Of a DNA stretch of 56,406 nt, positions 24,464 to 34,343 are shown piece after piece (positions within the stretch are counted from its first letter, which is position 1; each line of letters starts with the position of its first letter). The DNA is from Candidatus Venteria ishoeyi (GTDB lineage: Bacteria > Pseudomonadota > Gammaproteobacteria > Beggiatoales > Beggiatoaceae). Below the pieces are notes generated by a model. That model ran no database searches. It saw nothing but the letters and a program-made list of their open reading frames with translations, and was not told the DNA's origin. A program made the position numbers and the translations under genes. Location of the stretch: the NCBI RefSeq assembly GCF_030378065.1, contig NZ_JAUCGJ010000032.1:1-56406 (forward strand), read 5' to 3'.

Positions 24464-27274
24464 GTGGCTGATTACAAACACACCCTGAACTTGCCCAAAA
24501 CTGACTTCCCTATGCGGGGCAATCTTGCCAAGCGGGAGCCTGGGTTTTTAAAAAACTGGCAAGAGAAAAAACTCTATCAACAAATTCGCCAGCAGTTTTC
24601 AGGGTTGCCACAGTTTATATTGCATGATGGCCCACCTTATGCCAATGGTGATATTCATATTGGTCATGCAGTGAATAAGGTGCTCAAGGATATTATTGTT
24701 AAGTCAAAAGGTTTAAGTGGTTTTGACGCACCTTATGTGCCCGGCTGGGATTGTCATGGTTTGCCTATTGAGCTGGCGGTGGAAAAGAAAAAAGGCAAAG
24801 CTGGCTATAAAATTAATGCGCGGGACTTCCGCGATACCTGCCGTCATTATGCGCAGCAGCAAGTAGATCGCCAGCGGGATGATTTTGTGCGTCTGGGGGT
24901 GTTAGGGGACTGGGAAAAGCCTTATCTGACCATGAATTACCAGACCGAAGCGGACACCATTCGCGCTTTGGGTAAAATTATTGACAACGGGCACCTGGAA
25001 AAAGGTTCCAAGCCTGTGCACTGGTGTACCGATTGCGGGTCTGCTTTGGCGGAAGCTGAAGTCGAATACGAAGATAAAAATTCGCTGGCGATTGATGTAC
25101 GCTTTGCTTTACAGGATGAGGCTGCTCTGATGCAGCGCTGCCATCACGCGCCAGAGAAATATGGCAAAGGCCCGATTTCGATTGTTATCTGGACCACAAC
25201 GCCGTGGACCTTACCTGCTAACCAGGCGGTTGCGGTACATCCTGAACTGGAATATGCCGTTGTCGAATGTGAAACCGCGCAAGGCAGCGAGCGCCTGATT
25301 CTTGCTGAGGCGCTGCTGAAAGATGCCATGGCGCGTTATGATGTTGAAAACTACCATGTCGTGGCCTATTGCAAAGGTCAGGAACTGGAAGGTTTGTTGA
25401 CCCAGCACCCGTTTTATGAGCGGGAAGTACCGATTATTTTAGGGGAACACGTCACGCTGGAAGCTGGTACGGGGGCTGTGCATACTGCACCGGGTCATGG
25501 TCAGGAGGATTACCTGGTTGGCCTGAAATATGACCTGGAAGTTTATAACCCCGTTGGCAGTAATGGACGTTTCTTGGAAAATACCCCAATCTTTGCCGGA
25601 GAAATGGTGTTTGATGCCGACCGCAAAGTCATTGAATTGCTGAAAACCCAACATAAACTATTGCGTGAGCAGGGTATCCGTCATAGTTATCCACATTGCT
25701 GGCGACATAAAATCCCGATTATTTTCCGTGCCACGCCACAGTGGTTTATCAGCTTTGATAAGAATGGTTTACGTCAACAAGTGCTCAAAGAAATTGAAAA
25801 AGTCACCTGGCTGCCTGATTGGGGTAAGCAGCGCATTGCGGGCATGGTGGAAAATCGCCCGGATTGGTGTATTTCCAGGCAACGTACTTGGGGCACGCCG
25901 ATTCCTTTGTTTTTGCATAAACAAACCGGGGCTTTACATCCTGATACCCCGGCTTTGATTGAAACGGTTGCTAAAAAAGTGGAAGCCAAAGGCATTGACG
26001 CCTGGTTTGAACTGGATACTAAAGACTTGCTGGGGGATGCCGCTGAAGATTATGACAAGCTCAGCGATACCCTGGATGTCTGGTTTGACTCTGGTGTGAC
26101 CCATGCCACGGTATTGGAAGGCAGTAGTTCAGAACTGGGTTTACCAGCAGATTTATATCTGGAAGGCTCGGATCAACATCGTGGCTGGTTTCAGTCTGCT
26201 TTAGTTACCGCCGTGGCAATGCGCGGCAGCGCGCCTTATAAAGAAGTATTAACCCACGGTTTTACGGTGGATGCACAGGGCATGAAAATGTCCAAATCCA
26301 AAGGCAACGTGGTTGACCCGAAAAAAGTGCTGAAATCCCTGGGTGCGGATATTCTGCGTTTATGGGTTGCGGCCACTGATTACCGGGCAGAAATGAATGT
26401 TTCTGATGAAATCTTAAAACGTATTGCCGATGCTTATCGTCGGCTGCGTAATACCATGCGCTTTTTATTATCCAATCTACATGATTTTGACCCGGAAAAA
26501 GACTTGCTTGCACCGGAACAGATGCTGGTATTGGATCGTTGGGCAGTTGATCGGGCATGGCGTTTGCAGAAAGAAATTTGTACCGCTTATGAGGATTATG
26601 CCTTTCACCAGATTTACCAGAAATTGCACCAATTCTGTGCAGTGGATATGGGGGCTTTGTATCTGGATATTATCAAAGACCGCCAATATACCGTTGCAAC
26701 AGAAGCCTTAGCACGGCGTAGCGCGCAAACTGCAATGTATCATATTGCGCAAGCATTGGTGCGTTGGATGGCTCCTATTCTCAGCTTTACCGCTGATGAA
26801 GCCTGGTCGCATCTGCCTGGAAAACAAAATGAAGACTTTGTTTTTCTCAGCCGTTGGTATGATGGCTTATTCCCGATGGCAGAAAATACTGCGCTGGATG
26901 CAACTTATTGGGCGCAGGTTTTTGAATTGCGCGAAGTGGTCAGTAAAGAATTGGAAGCCCTGCGGGTTTCCGGTGAAATTGGCTCTTCACTGGATGCAGA
27001 AGTGGATATTTTTTGTAATAAAAAATGGTTTGATGCATTGACTCTGCTGGAAGATGAATTACGCTTTGTATTAATTACTTCTGAAGCACGCGTGCATCAG
27101 GAAGACGTGGATACGGAAACAGGTTTTCGCATTCAGGTCAAAGCCTGTGCCGAAGAAAAATGTGTACGTTGCTGGCATCATCGCAAGGATGTCGGTAGTC
27201 ATGCGCAACATCCGCAGCTTTGCGGACGTTGTGTTGAGAATTTGGAAATGGGTGAACAACGACGTTATGTCTAA
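24464..27274 (+). CDS. ileS: Isoleucyl-tRNA synthetase
   Basis: Charges tRNA-Ile and edits misactivated valine. 936 residues from the GTG at 24464, giving [19 protein letters not shown] as in other IleS proteins. The in-frame GTG at 24452 is rejected because TGAGG, the ribosome site, lies inside it, six bases before 24464. HIGH box in [11 protein letters not shown], the CP1 editing domain with [19 protein letters not shown] and [21 protein letters not shown] loop in [13 protein letters not shown], and a C-terminal zinc ribbon (CVRCWHHR ... CGRCVENL). It overlaps lspA by eight bases, the classic ileS-lspA arrangement. Confidence 0.98.
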   Translation: MADYKHTLNLPKTDFPMRGNLAKREPGFLKNWQEKKLYQQIRQQFSGLPQFILHDGPPYANGDIHIGHAVNKVLKDIIVKSKGLSGFDAPYVPGWDCHGLPIELAVEKKKGKAGYKINARDFRDTCRHYAQQQVDRQRDDFVRLGVLGDWEKPYLTMNYQTEADTIRALGKIIDNGHLEKGSKPVHWCTDCGSALAEAEVEYEDKNSLAIDVRFALQDEAALMQRCHHAPEKYGKGPISIVIWTTTPWTLPANQAVAVHPELEYAVVECETAQGSERLILAEALLKDAMARYDVENYHVVAYCKGQELEGLLTQHPFYEREVPIILGEHVTLEAGTGAVHTAPGHGQEDYLVGLKYDLEVYNPVGSNGRFLENTPIFAGEMVFDADRKVIELLKTQHKLLREQGIRHSYPHCWRHKIPIIFRATPQWFISFDKNGLRQQVLKEIEKVTWLPDWGKQRIAGMVENRPDWCISRQRTWGTPIPLFLHKQTGALHPDTPALIETVAKKVEAKGIDAWFELDTKDLLGDAAEDYDKLSDTLDVWFDSGVTHATVLEGSSSELGLPADLYLEGSDQHRGWFQSALVTAVAMRGSAPYKEVLTHGFTVDAQGMKMSKSKGNVVDPKKVLKSLGADILRLWVAATDYRAEMNVSDEILKRIADAYRRLRNTMRFLLSNLHDFDPEKDLLAPEQMLVLDRWAVDRAWRLQKEICTAYEDYAFHQIYQKLHQFCAVDMGALYLDIIKDRQYTVATEALARRSAQTAMYHIAQALVRWMAPILSFTADEAWSHLPGKQNEDFVFLSRWYDGLFPMAENTALDATYWAQVFELREVVSKELEALRVSGEIGSSLDAEVDIFCNKKWFDALTLLEDELRFVLITSEARVHQEDVDTETGFRIQVKACAEEKCVRCWHHRKDVGSHAQHPQLCGRCVENLEMGEQRRYV

Positions 27275-27857
27275 TGAAACACAAGATGAAGCGCAAGAAG
27301 CCTTATTAAAGAAAATGGATGCTGCTGAGCTGGCAAATCATGTCACGCATAAACAGCTACTACCACGGCGGCGTCTGGCAAAAACCAAAGGTAATTATCC
27401 CTGGTTATCCTTATCTGTTGCGGTCTTTTTTATTGATCAGCTGAGCAAAGGCTGGGTGAGCCAGAATATTGAAATGGGTAACCCACTAACAGTAAACGCA
27501 TTTATTAATATTGTTCTGGCCTATAATCCTGGTGCAGCTTTTAGTATCCTGGCAGATGCCGGTGGCTGGCAGCGCTGGTTTTTTATTATTCTGGCATCTA
27601 TCGTGTGTATGGTGCTTATTGTGTGGATAGTAAAAATGCGTCGGGGACACCATACTGTAGCACTGGCACTGGCATTAATTCTCGGTGGTGCGGCAGGTAA
27701 TCTCTGGGATCGGATAGAATTTGGCTATGTCATTGACTTTATTGATATCTATTATCAGCAATATCATTGGCCTGCATTTAATGTGGCGGATGCCGCGATT
27801 ACGCTGGGGGCTGTCATTTTATTGTTGGATGCCTTATTTGCGCACCCTGAGCAATGA
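27267..27857 (+). CDS. lspA: Lipoprotein signal peptidase (signal peptidase II)
   Basis: Inner-membrane aspartyl protease that cleaves the signal peptide from diacylated prolipoproteins. Four membrane helices; catalytic Asp residues in [12 protein letters not shown] and [11 protein letters not shown], with the NLWDR loop and the substrate-side [11 protein letters not shown]. 196 residues from the ATG at 27267, about 30 longer than usual because of an N-terminal charged extension ([23 protein letters not shown]); the conserved part starts near [11 protein letters not shown] later start would give the standard length, so the start is uncertain. It overlaps ileS by eight bases and queE by four. 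Confidence 0.94.
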   Translation: MSNETQDEAQEALLKKMDAAELANHVTHKQLLPRRRLAKTKGNYPWLSLSVAVFFIDQLSKGWVSQNIEMGNPLTVNAFINIVLAYNPGAAFSILADAGGWQRWFFIILASIVCMVLIVWIVKMRRGHHTVALALALILGGAAGNLWDRIEFGYVIDFIDIYYQQYHWPAFNVADAAITLGAVILLLDALFAHPEQ

Positions 27858-28501
27858 CCTACAGCGTTAAAGAAGTTTTTTATACATTGCAGGGTGAAGG
27901 TATTAATGCTGGACGACCTGCGGTATTTTGCCGCTTCGCGGGTTGTAACCTCTGGTCAGGCCTGGAACAAGACCGACACAAAGCATCCTGTTCGTTTTGT
28001 GACACGGATTTTGTTGGGGTTAATGGCAAGGGAGGAGGAAAGTTTGCCACTGCCAGGCAATTAGCTTTGCATATTAAACACTATTTTCCTGAAACAGAAA
28101 GTATACGGGGATTTGTTGTTTTCACTGGTGGTGAGCCACTCTTGCAACTGGACACTCCGCTGATTGAGGCTTTACATGCGCTGAACTTTGAAATTGCCGT
28201 GGAAACCAACGGTACCATTGCAGTGCCAGATCAGCTTGACTGGATTTGTGTCAGCCCTAAGGCAGGCACGGATTTAGTGCAAACTTCAGGTCATGAACTT
28301 AAATTAATTTATCCACAAAATGGTATTTGCCCTGAAACTTTTGAATCGCTTCCATTCCAATACTTCCTGTTACAGGCTTTAGACGATCCGCTGGATAGCA
28401 ATAAGCAACAACAACATCTACAACAAGCTATCGCCTATTGCAAACAACACCCGCATTGGCGACTCAGCATACAAACCCATAAATGGCTGGATATTCCCTG
28501 A
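27854..28501 (+). CDS. queE: 7-carboxy-7-deazaguanine synthase
   Basis: Radical SAM enzyme that turns 6-carboxytetrahydropterin into 7-carboxy-7-deazaguanine for queuosine in tRNA. 215 residues. The iron-sulfur Cys residues are C31, C46 and C49 (C-x14-C-x2-C), the expanded cluster loop of the proteobacterial QueE type. [16 protein letters not shown] is the N-terminal motif, [11 protein letters not shown] binds SAM, and VETNGT follows. It overlaps lspA (ATGA) and queD (one base), so it is in the ileS-lspA-queE-queD operon. Confidence 0.96.
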   Translation: MTYSVKEVFYTLQGEGINAGRPAVFCRFAGCNLWSGLEQDRHKASCSFCDTDFVGVNGKGGGKFATARQLALHIKHYFPETESIRGFVVFTGGEPLLQLDTPLIEALHALNFEIAVETNGTIAVPDQLDWICVSPKAGTDLVQTSGHELKLIYPQNGICPETFESLPFQYFLLQALDDPLDSNKQQQHLQQAIAYCKQHPHWRLSIQTHKWLDIP

Positions 28502-28857
28502 TGGAAATTTTTAAAGACTTTAGTTTTGACGCGGCGCATCACTTACCCAATGTGCCGGAAGGTCATAAATGCGCACGCTTACATGGACATACCTACCGTA
28601 TACGTATTTATATCTGTGGCGAAGTGGGAGAGGATAGCGGCTGGGTGATGGATTTTGGTGATATTAAACAAATCTTTCAGCCGATTTATCAACAGTTGGA
28701 TCACTATTATCTGAATGAAATTCCTGGCCTTGAAAATCCTACCGCAGAAAACCTGGCGCGTTGGATTTGGCAACACTTAAAGCCCACTTTGCCGCTGTTG
28801 AGTAAAATTATGGTAAAGGAAACCTGTACTGCGGGTTGTGTGTATAGCGGCGATTAG
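28501..28857 (+). CDS. queD: 6-carboxy-5,6,7,8-tetrahydropterin synthase
   Basis: Makes 6-carboxytetrahydropterin from dihydroneopterin triphosphate, the substrate of QueE, for queuosine. 118 residues. The zinc His residues are in AAHHL (H13/H14) and LHGHTY (H28, H30), the catalytic Cys is C24 in [10 protein letters not shown], and the Glu is in VKETCTAGC. The start is the ATG at 28501, which shares its A with the queE stop; an in-frame earlier start at 28483 is less likely. The gene ends seven bases before a decayed group II intron tail (28864). Confidence 0.96.
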   Translation: MEIFKDFSFDAAHHLPNVPEGHKCARLHGHTYRIRIYICGEVGEDSGWVMDFGDIKQIFQPIYQQLDHYYLNEIPGLENPTAENLARWIWQHLKPTLPLLSKIMVKETCTAGCVYSGD

Positions 28858-28863
28858 GATAAT

Positions 28864-28911
28864 GAGGTAGAACAGCCAGTTGCCCGGCTACCCCCTCACA
28901 AATCCCGGTGT
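28864..28911 (-). mobile_element. Decayed group II intron 3' tail
   Basis: On the minus strand GGGATTTGTGAGGGGGTA, then GCAACTGGCTGTTCTACCTC, matches the domain VI end of the introns at 1-948 and 49217-49989 with several substitutions. Only the domain VI hairpin and part of domain V remain recognisable. The 160 bases beyond (to about 29070) contain no gene. Confidence 0.65.
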
Positions 28912-29073
28912 GTAAATACCCAATCAACAGCAATTAGTGGGCAAAATGCCGATAAACATTGTGGCAGTATTTCGCCCACCCTGCTTGCTGTATCAAGCGG
29001 AACTTACAAAGTTAGACATTAGCCAGTAGAATTTGCTAATGAGGGAAAGACGCTTACGTTGAACTCAGGTTGA

Positions 29074-29970
29074 TTACCTTAAGCCATAACCTGTCAACTC
29101 CAGTTCAATACCGCTGCTGCCATTAACCGGGTTGAAATTCAGCCAGTATTGCTCACCTAAGTCCAGGCAGTTTAAGTGCAGTTGACTCTGATTATAGGGA
29201 AATACAGCACAGTCATTACCTGGCACCATGCCTGTAACAGGCTGAAAACTGTTCATATCAATACTAAGGCGCAAACCCGGTTGGTTAGGTAACAAGTTCA
29301 GGTTCAGTCGGTGTACACCTGTATCCAGTTGCAGGCAAGGCATTTCAACCTGTCCGGTGGCACTGTTATATTGACTGCATTGTCCACCGTCTGTACTGGA
29401 GCCGCTATCAAATGTGCTGCTGTCAGCTTGATTACCAAACCACAAAACAGCATATCCATTCAAAATTCCGATACCAACAGCATTCCAGGGCCGTGTCCAG
29501 AATCCCTGGTTAAGCAGCGTGTCATTATGCGCAGAACTGTTTTTCCACTGGTTCATGGCCTCTTGCGCCGTGATAGCGCCAAAAGAAGATGCCGCAGTTT
29601 CATAACCGTCACTTCTATAATCTGTCAGTTCCTTAGGTTTATCCCACATACAGCTTGCCTGGGCATTATCCATCGTATAACAACAAGCGCTCCATTGCCC
29701 ATTTGCCGACCAACTATGCATATTACAGGCACCGGAAGCCGGAAAAGCATTCATATCCTGAACATGGGTCTGCGCAACGTGGGTCAGTGCGGGAGACAAG
29801 GGAATGGCAGGCAGACCATTTTGCCCCCGGTACTCATTAAGCAGTTGATGTAGTTCCGTTTCAGCAGTGGTGGCCGCCGGGTAACTGGCTGCGATTGCAG
29901 TATGCATGGGATACCCTGAAATCAGAATACAAGTCATTAGAAACACAAAAAATCGTTGACTATAAAGCAT
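29074..29970 (-). CDS. Exported CAP (SCP/PR1) domain protein
   Basis: 298 residues with a signal peptide (MLYSQRFFVFLMTCILISG ... AIAA). The CAP domain covers about residues 40-185: ELHQLLNEYRGQNGLPAIPLSPALTHVAQTHVQDM, an acid-His core with NSSAHNDTLLN and AVGIGILNGYAVLWFG. A C-terminal beta-rich domain of about 100 residues follows (VHRLNLNLLPNQPGLRLSIDMN ... LELTGYGLR), which may bind ligands or the cell surface. Several Cys pairs suggest disulfides, so it acts outside the cytoplasm. Function of bacterial CAP proteins is mostly unknown. The ATG at 29970 has AGGAAA six bases upstream; the ATG at 29973 is close to it. Confidence 0.85.
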   Translation of the reverse strand: MLYSQRFFVFLMTCILISGYPMHTAIAASYPAATTAETELHQLLNEYRGQNGLPAIPLSPALTHVAQTHVQDMNAFPASGACNMHSWSANGQWSACCYTMDNAQASCMWDKPKELTDYRSDGYETAASSFGAITAQEAMNQWKNSSAHNDTLLNQGFWTRPWNAVGIGILNGYAVLWFGNQADSSTFDSGSSTDGGQCSQYNSATGQVEMPCLQLDTGVHRLNLNLLPNQPGLRLSIDMNSFQPVTGMVPGNDCAVFPYNQSQLHLNCLDLGEQYWLNFNPVNGSSGIELELTGYGLR

Positions 29971-30172
29971 CATATTTCCTCAAAAAAAAGAAACCATAAT
30001 TTAACAGCAATGCTCACCTTTAGACAGTATAGTTCTGCGGAGCAGCTTTGCCAAAATTTGTCAGACTCACCTTACAAAGCATTTGATATTGAGTTTCTTC
30101 CTGCTTAGGTCTAGGCTTATAGCTATGGATTAATTCCTTAGTATCATACAGATAATTATTGAAGGCGGCCTG

Positions 30173-32668
30173 ATGATGTCCACTCAATTACCCCTGCCAG
30201 AACTTGTCGGGGTGGTGATTACCCTGCTGTTTATCGCTTCAGCCACGCTGGCATTCAGCAAATGGAGTCGTTTACCGTTTACGGTATTGCTGGTGGTGGT
30301 GGGTATTGCCTTATCACAACTGGCACAAAATGGCCCGGTTGTTGTGCAAGCTGCTTTACATCCATTTGCCCATTTTCAGTTTTCTGCTGAATTGATCATG
30401 CTGGTGTTGCTGCCGACCCTGGTGTTTGAATCCGCCTTTAATCTCGACAGCCGTCAGCTTAAACAAAACCTGTTTCCAATTCTGGCACTGGCAGTGCCTG
30501 GGGTGTTGCTATCGACTTTTATCCTCGGTGGATTGATTTCATTGCTGACACCTTTAGAATTTTCCACCGCTTTAATTCTTGGCGCAATACTCAGTGCCAC
30601 TGACCCGGTAGCGGTGATTGCTTTGTTTAAACAACTGGGCGCGCCGGAGCGTTTGACGGTGATTGTTGAGGGTGAAAGCCTGTTTAATGATGCCACTGCC
30701 ATTGTATTGACCCGGATTTTGATTGCGATTGCCTTAAGCGGCGTGTTTACTGCTAATGAAGTGCTCAGCGGCACGTTGAATTTTCTCGGTGTATTTCTTG
30801 GCGGCATATTGGTGGGTTGGCTGGCGGCACGGATTTTTGGCTGGCTGCTGAGCAAAGTTGAAAGTGATCCGCTGATAGAAATCCAACTTACCATTGTGCT
30901 GGCTTATGCCGCGTTTCTGCTGGCGGAAGAACTGTTCCACGTCAGCGGTGTGATGGCAGCGGTTGCTGCCGGAATTACCATGGGCGGCTGGGGGCGCACT
31001 AAAATCTCACCCTCGGTTTCCGAACAACTCAGCCACTTGTGGGAATATTTTGCTTATGTCGCCAATGCACTGATTTTTTTACTGGTCGGCCTGCAAGTCA
31101 ATCTCATCGCGCTGGGGGGGGCTTTGGATATTCTGCTGTGGGTGCTGGTGGGCATGTTACTTTCCCGTGCGGTGGTGGTATACGGTTTATTGCCAATAGT
31201 ACGCTGGATGAAGCAAACCACCGCCATCAGTCGCGGTTATCAGCTTGTGTTGTACTGGGGCGGATTGCGTGGTGCGGTGGCTTTGGCCTTGGTGATGAGC
31301 CTGCCGCAACCGCTATATAATGAAACGCTGGTGGCGGTGGTGACGGGCGCAGTACTGTTTACTTTGCTGGTGCAGGGATTGAGCATAGAGCCACTGGTGA
31401 AAAAACTGGGTTTGAATGAACCACCGTTGGAAGATCGCCTGTCGAAACTGGAAGGCACACTGGAAGCCGTGCGTAATGCCGCAAAACGTATTCCCGAACT
31501 GAAAAGTGGTGGCCTGTTTTCCGCCCGCATCGCCGGACAACTGGAACAGGAATACCAGCAAAATATCGATAAAACCTATCAACAATTACAGGACTTGCGC
31601 AAAGATCATTTAAGCTCGGAAACCGAGCGCCGTTTGCTTTATATTCACTGTTTTGCCACGGAAAAAGTGATTTATTACCGCTTGTTCAGCAAAGGTCATC
31701 TCAGCGAAGAAGTTTACCTCGACCTCGCACACTCCCTGACGCTGCAAACCGACAGTATGCGTCATCAGGGTCAGGTGCCTGCCTATACTTTGCATTCCCA
31801 AACCCGGCAAATGCTGGAACGCAAATTATTAATCTGGCTCAGCCACTTACCGGGTTTTGCCAGACTGGCGGAAGCCAAGCGTATGCGTTATACCACCAGA
31901 ACTTATGAAAAAAACTGGGGCTTATACCAGGGCGGACGTAAGGTACTGCGTGAATTGCGCGAGTTCAAACGCCTGGACCCGGAACGCAGTGCAATTGATG
32001 AAGTCGCACAAAGTTACCAACGCTGGCATGATAATGCCCAACAACGACTGGATGCCGCCGCTGAGCAATTGCCGGAATTTGTCACCGCCATGCAAACCCG
32101 ACTGGCGCGCCGCACCCTGCTGCAAGGACAAAAAGAAGATTTGCAGGCACAGGCAGAAGCCGGTTTTGTACCGGAACATGTCGCGAGTGAGTTAATCGAA
32201 CAATTACAAAATCCACTGCGCAACCTGCGGGGTTACGAAAGCCATGCACTGCGCCTGGATCCAGTGGAACTGTTGCACCAAGTGCCGCTGTTCCAGACCC
32301 TTAGCCATGAAGAGCTTGGGCATTTGGCAAAACAACTGCGCAACCTCACCTTGCCGCCGGGAGAAATCATTATTCACAAAGGTGAAAGCGGCAACTCCAT
32401 GTTTTTAATTGGGCGCGGTGTGGTGCGTATTGTGCGTGAAAGCAGCGAACCTGAATTGCAAGGCCAGGAACAACAGCTCGCCACTTTACTGGCAGGTGAT
32501 TTTTTTGGGGAAATGGCCCTGCTCCATAAAACACCACGTAACGCCACCTGCCGCAGCATCACCCCTTGCGTGATTTACGAACTACAGCGCGATGCCTTTG
32601 AAAAACTGATTGAGCAATATCCCATACTTCAGGAAAAAGTTGAGCAGGTGGCGCAGGCGCGGAAATAA
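30173..32668 (+). CDS. CPA1-type cation:proton antiporter with C-terminal cyclic-nucleotide-binding domain
   Basis: Na+(K+)/H+ exchanger of 831 residues. Twelve to thirteen membrane helices occupy about 1-415; the transport-site ESLFNDATAIVLTRI (near residue 170) is the NhaP/NHE signature, and ATDPVAVIALFK is the preceding helix. A long soluble middle (420-690) is helical. A cyclic-nucleotide-binding fold closes the protein (about 695-825): VPLFQTLSHEEL, PPGEIIIHKGESGNSMFLIGRG, and the binding-loop FFGEMALLHKTPRNATC with the Glu and Arg that contact cNMP. GAAGG lies about eight bases before the ATG. It is a single gene. Confidence 0.93.
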   Translation: MMSTQLPLPELVGVVITLLFIASATLAFSKWSRLPFTVLLVVVGIALSQLAQNGPVVVQAALHPFAHFQFSAELIMLVLLPTLVFESAFNLDSRQLKQNLFPILALAVPGVLLSTFILGGLISLLTPLEFSTALILGAILSATDPVAVIALFKQLGAPERLTVIVEGESLFNDATAIVLTRILIAIALSGVFTANEVLSGTLNFLGVFLGGILVGWLAARIFGWLLSKVESDPLIEIQLTIVLAYAAFLLAEELFHVSGVMAAVAAGITMGGWGRTKISPSVSEQLSHLWEYFAYVANALIFLLVGLQVNLIALGGALDILLWVLVGMLLSRAVVVYGLLPIVRWMKQTTAISRGYQLVLYWGGLRGAVALALVMSLPQPLYNETLVAVVTGAVLFTLLVQGLSIEPLVKKLGLNEPPLEDRLSKLEGTLEAVRNAAKRIPELKSGGLFSARIAGQLEQEYQQNIDKTYQQLQDLRKDHLSSETERRLLYIHCFATEKVIYYRLFSKGHLSEEVYLDLAHSLTLQTDSMRHQGQVPAYTLHSQTRQMLERKLLIWLSHLPGFARLAEAKRMRYTTRTYEKNWGLYQGGRKVLRELREFKRLDPERSAIDEVAQSYQRWHDNAQQRLDAAAEQLPEFVTAMQTRLARRTLLQGQKEDLQAQAEAGFVPEHVASELIEQLQNPLRNLRGYESHALRLDPVELLHQVPLFQTLSHEELGHLAKQLRNLTLPPGEIIIHKGESGNSMFLIGRGVVRIVRESSEPELQGQEQQLATLLAGDFFGEMALLHKTPRNATCRSITPCVIYELQRDAFEKLIEQYPILQEKVEQVAQARK

Positions 32669-32674
32669 TTAACT

Positions 32675-32732
32675 GGAGGCTGTCCAAATTTAGCTTTTCC
32701 GCAGTAGGTTTTGTGTTCTTGGATAGTCTCTT
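32675..32732 (+). repeat. Repeat family B, deleted 58-bp copy
   Basis: GGAGGCTGTCC on the left and GGATAGTCTCT on the right are the two inverted ends of the element at 40921-41083. The inner part (GCTTTTCCGCAGTAGG) matches the reverse strand of that element, so this is a short derivative with most of the interior missing. Confidence 0.65.
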
Positions 32733-32766
32733 AGTGTTACGCAAAAGCTTCTTTTTCGCAGATTAA

Positions 32767-34332
32767 TTACTCACTCACCCGCTTAACCACCACCAGCGTA
32801 ATATCATCCAGTGGTTTTTTCGGCCCCATGTAGTGACGTAAATCATCTAACACTGCTTCCTGAATTTCCTGAGCCGGACGGTGCCACTGCTCGCTGATGA
32901 TCTGGCATAAACGTTCCACGCCATACATCTTTTTGCTTTGTTTATGTTGCGCTTCAGTAATGCCATCGGTATACAGTACAATGCCATCACCCGGTTTCAG
33001 GGACACTGATACACCATCGACAAAACTACTGATGTCATCGACCAGGCCGATCATGAATCCCAGATCGAGGGTATCAATGCGCTCAACCTGGCCCCCTTCA
33101 CGTATGACCAAAAGTTCTTCATGCTGCCCATAAAGATGCAGCTCGCCTTGACGATAATCCAGGGTTGATAAGGTGAGATTTTTATCGGTTCCCATGCGCT
33201 GCACATTGTCGAAAATTGTCTGATTGAGCAGGTTGAGAAACAACACGGGATCATTGATTCTGGCATTGAGCAAGGTACGAATGGCGGTTTGCACCATCAA
33301 CATGACCACGCCGCTTTCCAGGCCATGCCCGGTGACATCACCAATACTGAGTTTCACCATGCCATCATGATATAAGACATCATAATAATCACCACCGATT
33401 TCTTCCGCTGGTTCCATATAGCAGGCGATGTCCAATGCGGTTTCACGACTGATCGCAGTGAGTTCCGCCGTACGTGGCAATAGCATTTTCTGTAAGCGCC
33501 GCGAGACATCCAGTTCTGCACCCATGCGCAGGTTTTCTTGCGTCAGGCGTTGATTGAGGGTATTAATTTCATCATCACGTTCCTCAATCTTGCTTAACAT
33601 ACCATTAAAACCTTCAACTAGACGTCCGACTTCGTCATGGTTGCCCTCAGTGGCGCGCAGGGCGTAGTTGTTTTCCGTTGAAACCTGATTAATGGTAGTG
33701 AGCAAGGTAAATAATGGGCGGGTAATCAGCTGTTGTAAACGGGTTGAAATCAGCAACGCAATAATCAATGCGATAAACATAACACCTGCCAGCATGAAGG
33801 CATAATGGCGCAGGCGAAGATACATTTCATCCAGGTTGGACTGAATATAAACCGTGCCGATGACTTTATCATCCATAAGAATGGACTTGAAAACCTCAAC
33901 ACGATCCCGATGGAAAAATGCTTGCTCCAAAATTTCAGCATTGCCACCGGATTCATTGCTATATTCTGTGTACAAGCTGTCTAATGTGATAGCTGGTATC
34001 GATTCATCACAGGGCGCGACAGCATAATGGGCAAACGCCTTACCCTGCTGATCAAACACCTTGGCTTCAGTCACGTTTGGTTTAGCTTTAAGCGAGGCCA
34101 GGGTATCAGCAGTGGCCTGTACATTACCAAATACCAGACCAATACTGCCATTGCTGCCCATAATGTCGGCTAATGTCAGTAAATCACTGGAAAGGTTGCG
34201 TTTCAAAGAAACAATCTCATTACCGATCAGACCAATAGAAATCACGGAAAGCAATACCATGCTGGTGATCAGCATCACCGCATTGAGTTTTGCTTTGATA
34301 GATAGTTTTGCAAAAAACTTGAAGTGCGTCAT
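32767..34332 (-). CDS. Membrane sensor with CHASE8-like, HAMP and PP2C (SpoIIE) phosphatase domains
   Basis: 521 residues. A helix at about 16-40 and a second at about 178-200 enclose a periplasmic sensor whose pattern (DLLTLADIMGSNGSIGLVFGN, TLASLKAKPNVTEAKVFDQQG) is that of the CHASE8 domain of YfiN/TpbB. HAMP follows (about 200-255), then a coiled coil (ERDDEINTLNQRLTQEN) and a Ser/Thr phosphatase of SpoIIE type (about 285-518). Metal-binding Asp residues are in EIGGDYYDV, IGDVTGHG, LYTDGITE and LDDITLVVV. YfiN ends in GGDEF; here a phosphatase replaces it. It is the last gene of an operon with a TonB receptor and a YfiR-like protein, 11 bases after the receptor. The target of the phosphatase is not in view. 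Confidence 0.9.
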   Translation of the reverse strand: MTHFKFFAKLSIKAKLNAVMLITSMVLLSVISIGLIGNEIVSLKRNLSSDLLTLADIMGSNGSIGLVFGNVQATADTLASLKAKPNVTEAKVFDQQGKAFAHYAVAPCDESIPAITLDSLYTEYSNESGGNAEILEQAFFHRDRVEVFKSILMDDKVIGTVYIQSNLDEMYLRLRHYAFMLAGVMFIALIIALLISTRLQQLITRPLFTLLTTINQVSTENNYALRATEGNHDEVGRLVEGFNGMLSKIEERDDEINTLNQRLTQENLRMGAELDVSRRLQKMLLPRTAELTAISRETALDIACYMEPAEEIGGDYYDVLYHDGMVKLSIGDVTGHGLESGVVMLMVQTAIRTLLNARINDPVLFLNLLNQTIFDNVQRMGTDKNLTLSTLDYRQGELHLYGQHEELLVIREGGQVERIDTLDLGFMIGLVDDISSFVDGVSVSLKPGDGIVLYTDGITEAQHKQSKKMYGVERLCQIISEQWHRPAQEIQEAVLDDLRHYMGPKKPLDDITLVVVKRVSE

Positions 34333-34343
34333 GATGATAACCT

